The notes under the pieces were generated by a model. It was not told the origin of the DNA, did not search any database, and was given only the letters and a program-made list of their open reading frames with translations. From Chiua virens (taxonomy: Eukaryota; Basidiomycota; Agaricomycetes; Boletales; Boletaceae): DNA of 64,000 nucleotides. Each line of letters starts with the position of its first letter. Within the stretch, counting starts at the first letter, position 1. The stretch is taken from the NCBI GenBank assembly GCA_019787685.1, contig JAHNUO010000005.1, positions 2,170,001 through 2,234,000 of the forward strand, given 5' to 3'. Made by a program: the position numbers and the translations under genes. Positions 36,919 through 46,498 of this stretch are shown piece after piece.

Positions 36919-37179
36919 CATCAGCAAAATGTCCATGGTCTGACTGCACTTATGCGGCTTGAGCCATTACAAAATACTACCATACAGGACCATACTTTGT
37001 TGCAAAACACTAAATACTTTGTCTGCACTATATTTTAATGAAAAGAAAGCTTCTATACATATTTTTGGATAAATTCAGAGATGTTCTGATGATTGACCAA
37101 GGCCATGTTAGCCGACCAAGTGCATAAGAGTCAGTAAGACCGGATTAAGACAGAAAAGTCCCACGATGTTTTGCTGATG
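36919..37179 (+). mobile_element. 261-bp MITE, copy 2
   Basis: Same length and terminal repeats (CATCAGCAAAA...TTTTGCTGATG) as the copy at 1058-1318, with seven substitutions and no indels. It is flanked by a direct GA at 36917-36918 and 37180-37181. The paralogous segment near 42890-42960 lacks it, so this is an insertion after the segmental duplication, or one not shared by it. Confidence 0.9.
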
Positions 37180-37758
37180 GAAGCAGCCATATAGCTGAAT
37201 GATGATCGAATTACAGGACGATTTCAACGAAAATTGCAGTCATTGATGTTAGAGATCATCGAGCAACGCCGCCGCCGACATCCCATCGACTCTGTACGGC
37301 TATCACGTCCGTGTTCCATGGGGGTCTTACACGCTCTCTGACTTTCAAAGTATAACCGTCTCGTGAGGACATTTGGGACTCTCACTTCATGTTTAGTGTT
37401 ACGACGCGTCTCCTTGCTACTCATGGGCAGGTATACAGATACACATCGGCTCTCGTGATTTTTTTCCTATGTTTTTGCATCGTTGGTGGGTGCGTTTCGT
37501 CCTGCTCAATATCGCATAGTGAACTGATCCGTTCGTGTCCGTCCTTACGACCAGGAGTGATCTACTACACCCACCAGGGTGACCTACGATTCACTTTCAC
37601 CATATCCAGTCCCTTTCTGGTACCTTTCCTATCCTGTGATGGGATAAGGGGAATGGATGGTGTTGGAACTCGATATGACACAAGAATGAGGACGCGAATG
37701 CTGAGCTCTTGGCAACAGGACCTCAGATAATTTCTTGTCGTTCATTGGTGCTCTCGAG

Positions 37759-37766
37759 TATAAAGG
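37759..37766 (+). promoter_or_regulatory. TATA box of secreted-protein gene 1
   Basis: TATAAAGG inside the conserved TCGAGTATAAAGGA, 58 bp before the ATG at 37817. The same element sits at the same distance before the paralogue at 43535, although much of the surrounding flank has diverged. Confidence 0.7.
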
Positions 37767-37816
37767 AAGTACGAGCAGACCTTTAAACCTCACCAAACAT
37801 TCTCGTGACATTCAAG

Positions 37817-38398
37817 ATGTTACTCCTCCCTTTAGTCGTGCTTTCACTTTTCTTTTCCAATGCATTATCGATCCCGGCCCCCCAGGCTCCTGGGTCGACG
37901 AAGAGCGTTGTTAATAGTAACGGGGTCGATGACAGTGGCAGCCTGGCCTCTGTTCCACTTCCCCATGCTACCGGGTTGGTCGATGACCACGAAGCCGATG
38001 ACAACGCGTTTGATGACACTGGGGTTGATGACATTGATGCGGCCGACGACAGGAAGGCCGATGGCGACGTGACCGATACCGACGTGGCCGGCGATGACAC
38101 AGAAACACCTGAACGTTTCCCTTTCCTTGGCCCTCACCCTCCATTTCCCCCTTTCCGTCCCCGTCCCCCTTTCCGTCCCCCTCACCTTCCCCCCCCTCCT
38201 TTCCGTCCTCCTCCTTTCCGTCCCCCTCCTTTCCATCTCCCTCCCCCTCCCCCTCCCCCTCCTTTCCCTCCCCATCTCCCTCCCATCTTTCCCCCTTCAT
38301 CCCAATCAGACGTAGACACTAGCGCCGTAAGTGATCATACAGCTCATTTTGCGAAATGTAAGCTTACGGATCCCAAAACTAGAATTAATCAGGGATGA
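37817..38398 (+). CDS. Secreted protein 1: signal peptide, Asp-rich propiece, Pro/Arg-rich C-terminus (193 aa)
   Basis: Single exon. I start at 37817, where MLLLPLVVLSLFFSNALS is a strong signal peptide. Residues about 25-95 are acidic (repeated DD, ADD and DDTGVDD patterns) and end DTETPE. Then comes a Pro-rich block of about 65 residues with PFRPRPPFRPP, PPPFRPPPFRPPPF and a run of eight Pro, ending FPPHLPPIFPP. A short tail (VDTSAVSDHTAHFAKC) is shared with the paralogue at 43535. Signal, acidic part and DTETPE are conserved between the two, but the central block is unrelated. Pro/Arg/Phe-rich composition after an acidic propiece recalls proline-rich antimicrobial peptide precursors. That is inference from composition; a wall-associated low-complexity protein is the alternative. 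Confidence 0.75.
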   Translation: MLLLPLVVLSLFFSNALSIPAPQAPGSTKSVVNSNGVDDSGSLASVPLPHATGLVDDHEADDNAFDDTGVDDIDAADDRKADGDVTDTDVAGDDTETPERFPFLGPHPPFPPFRPRPPFRPPHLPPPPFRPPPFRPPPFHLPPPPPPPPFPPHLPPIFPPSSQSDVDTSAVSDHTAHFAKCKLTDPKTRINQG

Positions 38399-38599
38399 TC
38401 GATTATTGGGACGTGCGCAGGTTTATCCTTCCATGCAAAACTCTATTTTGCACTATCTCTTAGGTTTATGGTTTGGTGCTTTCGGCTATGGAAATCGCTC
38501 GAGGCTATTTATATTGTCTCTGGAAGACGTGGTTATGGTTATTTATGCTTGACTCGTGATCGTGGTTATATATTTGCTATGACTATATTGTCGCTGGAA

Positions 38600-39242
38600 T
38601 GACATGTGTTTTGATTTTACTCTTGGGATAGCTGTAGGATGGTTTCGTTCTATGATCCACCGGCGGATACTAGGAGATGACAAGGACTCGGGAAACCTCA
38701 GGCTGACCCGGAATAACTTGAAGGTGAACTGTGACGAATTCCCTGCAGATTATCCTCGAGTCTAAGGCCGACCTCTACGGTTGGAGTCGCAATACCATGT
38801 ACTTACTAGCTTCTTCAGAAAACCAAGCCGTTATCGTTCGAACGTAGGAAGAGTATGAGTGAGTGATGAATTAAATCGTTTTCATCGACATCAACTTGGG
38901 TACATTGCGATCATCGATCGAGTTCGGTAGATTTCTACACAACGCCTCTTTCTATCATTTGACATATTCAAGTTCTTAAGTAATAGCCACTGGTATCGTT
39001 GCTACCGTTGATTATCGATTATTTCAGATCGATATCTCCCCTTAGAATTATCTATAATCTGGGTCATGAACATTCTGCTTCAAGTGCCAGTGGCCAAGAA
39101 TCCTTCTATTCTGAAGTACAACTATGTTCGAGGCCAAGTCTGGAAACACCGACGGCATATGAAATTTACATAATGGAAATCGTCACCCTAGTAGAAATTG
39201 GAGTACGCTGGACCAAAGATCTCCTCCCCAACTACGCTGGCT
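38600..39242. other. Intergenic stretch with no supported gene
   Basis: About 640 bp between the segmental duplication and the DUF6533 remnant. No domain, RNA gene or repeat recognised. Confidence 0.4.
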
Positions 39243-39400
39243 GAGCGGACTCAACCTCCCTTGGAACTAACTCGATGTCTCCCGTGCCCATGTTCTGACC
39301 ATCATCCGCATCTACGTTCTCCGTGACCTCGCTCTGCACACCAGCCACGAGCGCCATTTGTCCTCCAGCAGCACCATGGCTGGATAACGTAGTCTTCTAA
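39243..39400 (-). pseudogene. DUF6533-family C-terminal remnant
   Basis: Read on the minus strand, this short frame gives SSHGAAGGQMALVAGVQSE, VTENVDADDGQNMGTGDIEL and VPREVESAQPA before a stop. It aligns with the acidic C-terminal tails of the full copies (for example IDTGFGLST..., VFATGVQSGIAENVD in copy E and DIELVPREAWAEH in copy D). The membrane part is missing: sequence upstream on this strand is unrelated. It marks a lost seventh locus. Confidence 0.7.
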
Positions 39401-39598
39401 TAGTCACGAACACCAAGTCGCTGCGCCAAAGTCTTGAACCCGGGTACGAGCATGCATGCATAATAGTCCCGGACTCGATACTGATACCGTGTTTCAATGA
39501 CATACCAAGCTGTAAGTGATAGGTTCCAGATGTGTACCCTTTCCCGAGTCCATGAAACCCGATTCCTTGAGCGGCTATCTGCGGTGACCTGGAATGGC

Positions 39599-40218
39599 TT
39601 AAAATCCAATGCACCAAAATGAGCAGTTCATTGCTGCAAATTTGTCTGAGACGATCGGGTCAAAATGCACCCATTTTTTATATGGTAACCATGCCATGAC
39701 GTTTGCATCGAGATTCGAGTCTTCCCAGAAATGGTAGGCACTGGAATCCTCAAACATGTGACTTTTGTCTGCGGACATAAGATCAGGCCCGGGAGAAAAG
39801 GTTGTGGTCTGAGAGACGGAAAGAAAGGCATGAAGGAAGGACCACTCACCAGCTCACTCGCCAACTCTTCAGAAACGAAGCCGTTTCTCGTGGGCAATCG
39901 ACTCAGAAGTTCAAGGATAATATGGTATGAGTCTGAGAATGTGAAGTCGTGAACACCATTGTCAAAACACATAAATTGCTATCTCATGATGGATGATGCA
40001 ATCCAGACGCCGCACTGAATGCACCGAGATCAAACATGCCTTACGTACACGTCAGCTTGGATCGCATCCAATTTGTATTCAAGATCTGAAATCGTACCTT
40101 GGGCGTCCCTTTTACGATGCATTACGATGCACGCCAAGAACTCAGCGACCGACATCGCCCACTTGCTTTGCCCCCTCATACTTGGATAGCGATCGAACAT
40201 CAGTACGAGACTGCACAT
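39599..40218 (-). CDS. Hypothetical protein, three exons, about 150 aa
   Basis: Exons on the minus strand: 40218-40045, 39978-39850 and 39748-39599, each a multiple of three, with GTAAGG...TAG and GTGAGT...GAG borders. The product reads MCSLVLMFDRYPSMRGQSKW, an ISDLEYKLDAIQADVY helix, FDNGVHDFTFSDSYHIILEL, RNGFVSEELASEL, DSSAYHFWEDSNLDANVMAW and ends FWCIGF. Spliced segments have protein-like composition, but I do not recognise the family. The gene may extend further upstream, since the first ATG is preceded by a possible acceptor. It could be a fragment. Confidence 0.4.
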
Positions 40219-40779
40219 GTTACTCGGACCAGAAGAGGCCAGGTCAGTTAGTCGAGCGAGTGATGCACCTGTTGAGGAAATGTCACGGAATGGGATGGCC
40301 GTAAGGTGGACGAGGGGCTAGAAGGCCCCGACTGATCAATGAATGCATAAAAGACCGACTCGAGACAACTGACACGACACGCATCAAGCTAATGGGCCTA
40401 AGTGGCATAGTATGCCGCCAATGTCACCGTGGGCTCAATATTGAGTAGCAAGGTTAGTGTTTCGGAGCGATTGAATTGTACCTGTGTTGCATAACGGACG
40501 TATCCGGTCCCAAAGATTCATTTTCCCGATATTCACTCGGTATCTTCTATTCGCGGAAGGTGTCAAGGCTCAAAACAGTACGGGAGAAGAATAGTCACTG
40601 CATGGGACCTTGTGCATTCAAACATTCAAGGATAAGGAGGAGCTAGTTGGAAGCTTTTTGTTGACGTCGATGTTGCGCGCATAATCTTGCATGCGTCGCC
40701 ACCTCGTTCTTGGCTTGCGTTACGCTTCAAACCTGGCCTATCATCTATAGGTTGTGAATTTCAAGTATTAGTATTCATT

Positions 40780-40990
40780 ACGTCGTGACTACATAGTTTC
40801 CGTAAAGTGTGATCCAAACCTGTCTGGTATGCAATCGTAATTGTCGTGGGTGGGTATCATGAGACGGCGCACATAGATTCATTACCTTGGTCGATTCAAT
40901 CAAGCCAGCCAGCGCTCCGCATCCATCCCATTTACCACGTTCCTTGACATGACCTGAAGAAGATGCAACGCTGTGACTGCTGATGTTGCC
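40780..40990 (-). pseudogene. Fragment X, related to 58700-58930 and more weakly to 52620-52740
   Basis: Minus-strand frame with HVKERGKWDGCGALAGLIES, TKVMNLC and RQVWITLYG. The block at 58700-58930 (plus strand) carries the matching GNVKEQEEWVDLEKRCGAR, GLIEATKMTDLCNDAY and GLGHTLQK, spread over two frames. A third short match (RHVKKYEKLEQAMQHAEWID) lies at 52740-52650 on the minus strand. All are broken. I do not know the parent gene. Confidence 0.4.
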
Positions 40991-41208
40991 AGTTCGACTA
41001 TATGCTTTCCGACACGCCAGCTCCGTTGCGAACCTATTCATGACAAACAAGTGAAACTCGCCAATATGCGAGTCAGAACACGGATGTACTGCAAACGTAC
41101 ATCAAAACACTCATCCAATCACCAGCGAATGCCTATATCAGCGACACTGTCCTCGATTGGCACCTCACCGTCGTGTATTCAGCGCCCAAAGTCATTGATC
41201 CATCACCA

Positions 41209-41665
41209 TCATGAAGGCCGTATGCGCTCCTTCCTCGTCGACCACCCCTTCCGGTCACCGCACAAGCTATGGCGGTCGTGATGTCTGGGATCCTTCCTTG
41301 CTGTGCCCACCCTCGTCGTCATTGTCATCATCCATCGGTTGGAATGACTCCCTACTCGATAGACGGCGATGCGAACGGCCCTCGTAGCGTTGCGTCTGCG
41401 CGCTGTGACGTGACGTGAACGAGTGGACCGTAGCCCAGAAATACGACGCAGACCGTATGCTCCCGACGGCATCCCAGGGGCGGGTTTTACGCATACTGAT
41501 GGAAATTTTGGAAATGGTGTGATTTTGGCCGTATCCGGAGGGACGGGGAACGGGGCGGTGGTAGATGGGAAGATACGAGGGGAGTTAGGTCCATCAGGGG
41601 TTTTGGGGATGTTCGGTGGTCGGGAGACTGAGGAGAGTAGCGCCGTTGCGACTGGCGTTGAGTAG
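41209..41665 (+). pseudogene. Block Y, copy 1: unknown ORF paired with 57108-57488
   Basis: Plus-strand frames here match 57108-57488: the start MKAVCAPSSSTTPSGH pairs with KATCTSSTSSTFSS, PEIRRRPYAPDGIPGAG with PEIQSRSHAFDAIPGAR, and GMFGGRETEESSAVATGVE with EVFAGRKAEENNIVATGVK. The frame changes near 41400, so the copy is broken or has small introns. Frames on the opposite strand are also open, and I cannot exclude that the real gene is there. No domain recognised. Confidence 0.35.
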
Positions 41666-41808
41666 GACGTGAGGAGCTGCATGACGTGTGAGCACCAGAA
41701 AAACCGCGCATATGGTTGTTGGGAGTTGACAGTGAAGAAGATGGGTCGAGTGTAAGGAAAAGCACGCTTATGTGGGACAAACTGTGAAGTGAATTAGAAG
41801 CGTACGAG

Positions 41809-42108
41809 GTGCGTCGACCGGCTCGGTGTCGCCGCACTTCAATTTCGCATCCCGCTACCGTCCCCGCCGAGTCGGAGCGCCCCACCATTGCCATCGAAGT
41901 TGCCACTGTTGATCAATTGGGTGCGTATGGACATCAAGCAATCTGGGAGGCTTGTATCAAAGCAAAAAAACCGGCGTCTTCTCCAGTGCAGGTAAGTATC
42001 ATGATGATGATTTCGATTGTGCCGGTGTGCCAAACTTACACTTACCCCACAGGCACGCAACAGGTGGATGATTTCCTCTTTCAAACTGAACGTTGATGCA
42101 TGACGCAT
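41809..42108 (+). CDS. Possible two-exon gene fragment of unknown function
   Basis: A plus-strand frame with PTIAIEVATVDQLGAYGHQA and IWEACIKAKKPASSPVQ ends at a GTAAGT donor (41992). After a 62-nt intron ending CACAG it continues in frame as ARNRWMISSFKLNVDA before a stop. The consensus intron and protein-like text support a gene, but its start is unclear and no family is recognised. Confidence 0.35.
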
Positions 42109-43475
42109 TGGCAGTCTCGCGCGCCGTTTGGAGGTGTTGCAGCAAGGCGTTCATCTTCGCCTGTGCAGGCTAGGGACAGGCCTGTTGCAATGCATCCTCC
42201 GTCGGACAGCGCTGGAAAGTCCAATTTCGGGTCGATGCCTCCGCTTCACAGTGCTATTCTTAACACTAATGTCATCGCGCTCATTCCTTGGCTCATGGCC
42301 TCACTGCTGCTCCTCGCAACACGTCAAACTCCTTTTTTTCGTAGTCGCCACTGGGATCTTGAGTACGGCAGTGTACTGAAACGCGTGCAACTCCCACCCT
42401 TGTAGCTCAGGCTGTTGTTCTGCTCCGGAAAGTACTATACCCGCCATCCCCGCCATCCTGTTTAGTGTCATCTACGGGTCTCTCTGTTCTCTTTGCCATG
42501 CCACAGCCGTAGCGACGTCCGAAGGCGTACTTCCTCTCGAATGTAAAGTGCTTAGGATTGTGATTGATGGGACCTACTGATTGACTCGTACATAGCTGGC
42601 GGAAATGGCCAATGAAGTGAACTTCTAAGAATAGCATGCGAGCGCCGAGCAGGCCCTGGATCCAGGTTAGTGATGCGGTCCGACTCGATCCCAAGGTTTG
42701 CCAATGTAACCCGTTTTTATCATGGAATTTGTGTGAGTTGGTAAATCATGATCTATAGTTAATGGGTGCTACGTGTTAACTTCTTATGGACAGCTATGTT
42801 ATCTCAGTCGATTGGATGCCTCGAATATTTCAGAGCGCCACAATCCCGACCTATCAACTAATAGTCCGGTCAGCGTGGCAATGCTGTACATGGGTCCTGA
42901 ATCATCGTGCACCGCCATCATGCCTTCCTAGCAGAAACAGCTAGCCGAAGTCACCTGGATCGAGTTACAGGACCATTTCCAGAATAATTACAGGGATTGA
43001 TGTCTAGAAACCATTGAGTAGCTCATATCTATTGGTAACTTGTCTGCGCTTCAAGTTTACCGTCTCGTGTTTCACTGATTTCCAATTTTAACCATCTCGT
43101 CCTGGTAATCAGGATTCTCACTTCAATTTAAGCGTTACTATGGGTCTCCTTGTTGCTACTCATTGGGAGGTATACAGATGCACGTCGGCCCTCGTGATTG
43201 TTCCTGCGTTGTCCGATGAGTAGGTGTGTCTTGTCCTGCTCAATATCACATAGGGAACTAACCAGTTCGTGTCTGTCCTTACAACCAGGCCACTCCACCA
43301 GGCCAACCTACGATTTGCCATCTTCCTTTCCTGGTACTTTACTAGTCCTACGATGAAATAGGGCTAATGGTGGTGGAGCTTGACTCTTGATATGACACCA
43401 TAATTAGGAAGTGGAGGCTGAGTTCTTCGCAACAGGACCTAAGGTAATTCCTTATCGTTCCTCGGTACTCTCGAG

Positions 43476-43483
43476 TATAAAGG
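43476..43483 (+). promoter_or_regulatory. TATA box of secreted-protein gene 2
   Basis: TATAAAGG within TCTCGAGTATAAAGGA, 59 bp before the ATG at 43535 and matching the box before the paralogue. Confidence 0.7.
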
Positions 43484-43534
43484 AGGTATGAGCAGATCAC
43501 AAGCCCTCACCCAAACATCCTCGTGACATTCAAG

Positions 43535-44692
43535 ATGTTACTCGTCCCCTTAGTCGTGCTTTCACTCTTCTTTTCTAATGCATTATCGATCCCGCCCCCT
43601 CAGGCTTCTGAGTCGACGAAGAGCGTTGTTGATGCCAGCGGGGTTGATGGTAGCCAAGCCTCGGTCCCACATCCCCATGCTAGCGGGTTGATCGACGACG
43701 ACGAAGCCGATGACGAAGCGGCTGATGACGTCCTGGCCTCAATCCCGCACCCCCAGGCCACTGGGTTGGTCGATGACAATGGGGCAGACGACGGAGATGC
43801 CACTGATATAGCGGACGGCGGCAAGGCCGATACAGACGTGGCCGATACAAATGAAGCCGATGACGACGAGGCCAGTAATGACACAGAAACGCCCGAGATA
43901 AGGCGGCGTCGGTGTCGTCGTCGGTGCAAACCTCGGTGTCGTCGCCGGTGTACATTTGCCGGGATCATTTGTAAAAAAGTCTGTAAACCACGGTGTCGTC
44001 ATCGGTGCCGATCATCCAGTTCTGCTGTGGGTCTAGATCCGGGTGCGAGTCCGGCGAGCAGCACAGAAGAGCTTGGGGTTGCAAAGGTGAAATTACGACA
44101 GTAGGAAGATCGCGTACTCATCTTCTTCTAGGCGAATCAACTCACTGCCAGGGATGTGGCCAATGACGACGTGGCCAGTGACGACGTGGCCGATGGCGAC
44201 GAGGCCGGTAATGACACGGAAACCCCGGAGAGAGGGCGTGGGCGTGGGGGTCGGGGTGGCCACGGCCGCTCCCGCGGTCGCTGTCACGGTCATCCTGAAG
44301 AGGTCGGTGTCGATCGTTGATGATGTAGCGAGATCATGTATTCATGTCTTTCTAGGTAAACCAAGTCACGGATACTGCGATGGATGTGGCCAACGACGAC
44401 ATGGCCAGTGACGTCGTGGCCGATGGCGACGAGGTCGATAATAACACAGAAACGCCGGAGGGTCGGCGCCGGGGTCACCGCAGCCGCGGCCACTGTCACC
44501 GTGGTCACCGTGGTCATCGTAGTCACCGTCGTCGTCACCGTCACCATAAACGTCCTGAAGAGGTCTGTGTCGATCGTTGACGATATAGCAAGATCGTGTG
44601 CTCATGTCTTCTAGGCGAACCAAGTCACGAATACTGCCACGGGCGTAAACACTAGCGTCGTAAGTAATCGCACAGTTCATTTTGCGACATAA
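43535..44692 (+). CDS. Secreted protein 2: repeated acidic / DTETPE / Arg-rich modules, 4 exons, about 335 aa
   Basis: Exons 43535-44086, 44132-44302, 44356-44562 and 44615-44692, every one a multiple of three with phase-0 introns of 45, 53 and 52 nt. Signal peptide MLLVPLVVLSLFFSNALS. Exon 1 then has an Asp/Ala-rich acidic region, DTETPE and a Cys/Arg block (RRRRCRRRCKPRCRRRC, then KKVCKPRCRHRCR). Exon 2 repeats the plan: DVANDDVASDDVADGDEA, NDTETPE, RGRGRGGRGGHGRSRGRCHG. Exon 3 repeats it again: DVANDDMASDVVADGDEV, NNTETPE, RRRGHRSRGHCHRGHRGHRS and HRRRHRHHKRPEE. Exon 4 is the short tail VNTSVVSNRTVHFAT shared with gene 1. Introns 2 and 3 are near-identical. Alternating acidic spacers and cationic segments suggest a polyprotein-like precursor. 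Cleavage and activity are inference, and the splice sites (GTCGGT, GTCTGT donors) are non-consensus. Confidence 0.7.
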
Positions 44693-46498
44693 TTAACTTC
44701 CTGAACTAGAATTAAGCTGGAACGACCATCGTTCGACCTTTCGACGCACAGAACTCCATTTTGCACTAATTCTTAGGTCTATGGTTTTGTACTTCCGACC
44801 AAGGAATCACTCAAGGTTATTTATTTCTAACTCTCGATATATTTATTGTCTCTGGAAGACATGATCATGGTTATTTATGTGATAATGGTTATTTTTATAT
44901 TTATTACGAGTATTTGTCACTGGAATGACATCTGTTTTGCTTTCGTGCTCGGGATAGTAGGATGGATTCAATCTATAACCTGTTGACAAGAGGCAACGAA
45001 ACTGGCGCAGCAACGTCAGGAGAATTAGATGAACCGTGGTGCGTGACGGTTTGCAGAAGGACATGCCACATCAAGTCCGAGTCTAAGTCGTGCCAGGTTT
45101 GATCGCCTTTGTTGACCGTCGTTGACTAAACTTCCTCGTCCATCCATAGTCTCGGTGTCCAAGTCCGTGCGTGGACTGTCCCACTAGTGCTTATGCACGG
45201 TGCGCCTGTATGCTCTTTCGCAGTTATGTTCTTACTGATATTCACGTTCGAGCCGGAGTCTGGTTCACACAGCCTGTACATCCGGCTATTCACCAGGTCG
45301 TCGTCCTTGGTGATGCATGACGTGTCGCACAACATGCATGTAGCCGGATACCGCCTCGACGATGCGTGCGATGACGCTATCCTGGAAAATGATCGATTAT
45401 CTCGTGGGGGGACAACGATCTACTAGATATAGCGAGTAGTCGTAAGTACTTGAGAAGTGACTTTCGCGGATCATGCGCTCTTACACTCGAACCTCAAGGT
45501 TTCATGGACTAGAGCAAACAATCGTCCGTTCGGGTTCAGATTGTAGCACTCAGCCAGAGTCAATCGAATGGCTTTAAAGTCAGTGATGAAAAAACTGGTT
45601 TGTCCACAGTTTGAGATTAGTAATACTAAATTCGAATGCGATGAAAAAGATCGGGCTTTACCCTTGACTGGAGTGGCAAAGACAAGTAGAACTGCGCGCT
45701 CGGGCTGGCCATAGCAGAAGGGCATTTGCGCAAGATCCTTACAATCATCTCAAGAGTCGCACTAGCCGCTTTCCCCTGACGCCAATTCTCCAGGTGTTCC
45801 CAGCGAGGCGTCCACTGTAGGCACAGCGGCTCAGCGTACTTCGTCTCGACACCATCAATAAACTACTCACGTGTTCGATTTTCGGAACGCAGGATGTTTC
45901 AAAATCTGATTCTGACGTGACGGAGTACACTCCAAGTATGGCTCGACGTTGAAAAAACAGCAAATGAGGTAGATTGACCAGTCCGTGTGAGCGGTGAACA
46001 GACGAGTCCAGGGTTCGCCAAGACCAAAAATCACGTATCTGTGAAACCTCTTTGTTCAACCGGACTGGGCTCTCCGACCGTTAGACACGGTTCAGAAAGA
46101 GATGTACAGAGTCGCATGAGGAAGGGTATATGGGTACGGTTACTTTGACGTGGGCGATGTAGAACTTTGGCTGCTGGGAAAAGCGAGAGAAAATTCATGC
46201 TTGGGTAATGACCATTCTGCGAGTTCAAGTTTTCGCACGGGGTGTACCCGTAAAGTCAGCTTTGACTTACGCCCTCGCACGCTCGCACGCGGGGCACCTC
46301 GTGCATTGCCTTGTGGCTAGGTAGTGGGCAGTGCATGATATTGTTGATAGGCTGTACGTCAGCTGCAAGGCTGCGGCACTGCCGATATCGTCCGACGGCA
46401 CAATATCAATACCCAATCGCTGGGAATCAATCCAACAAGTTGACAAAGTGAGTACTATATAATTAGCTTGATCAGAGTCCAACGTGAATCACCCAACG
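44693..46498. other. Intergenic stretch with no supported gene
   Basis: About 1.8 kb. The first 200 bp belong to the segmental duplication. Minus-strand frames at 45471-45725 and 45745-46059 are fairly long but show no domain, and I could not join them with convincing introns. Confidence 0.4.

Larger units (their letters stand above)
36430..38600 (+). repeat. Segmental duplication, left copy (carries secreted-protein gene 1 and a MITE)
   Basis: This block aligns with 42440-44900. Shared landmarks in the 5' flank are AATTGATGGGACCTAC / GATTGATGGGACCTAC, ATGAAGTGAACTTCT, ATAGCATGCGAGC, TTAACTTCTTATGG and ATGCTGTACATGGG. Shared promoter text is TCGAGTATAAAGGA. The signal-peptide exon and the last coding block (ACACTAGCG.CGTAAGT) are shared as well. 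The 261-bp MITE interrupts the left copy only. Confidence 0.8.
42440..44900 (+). repeat. Segmental duplication, right copy (carries secreted-protein gene 2)
   Basis: Partner of 36430-38600, in the same orientation, about 6 kb away. Similarity covers the 5' flank, promoter, signal-peptide exon and acidic region, the last coding block and the AT-rich 3' flank (TTATTTAT text near 38548 and 44818). The middle of the gene differs between copies. Confidence 0.8.

Noticed and set aside
37865..38300. Long minus-strand frames opposite secreted protein 1 (Arg/Gly/Glu-rich)
   Set aside because: They are the reverse complement of the Pro-rich coding repeat. The plus strand has a signal peptide, TATA box and a paralogue in the same frame.
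41209..41906. Minus-strand frames of 139-157 codons in block Y
   Set aside because: Protein similarity between the two Y copies looked better on the plus strand. The minus strand cannot be excluded, so no gene is called there.
43600..44547. Several minus-strand Ser/Val/Thr-rich frames opposite secreted protein 2
   Set aside because: Mirror frames of the acidic and Arg-rich modules; no start context, and not conserved as a unit in the paralogue.
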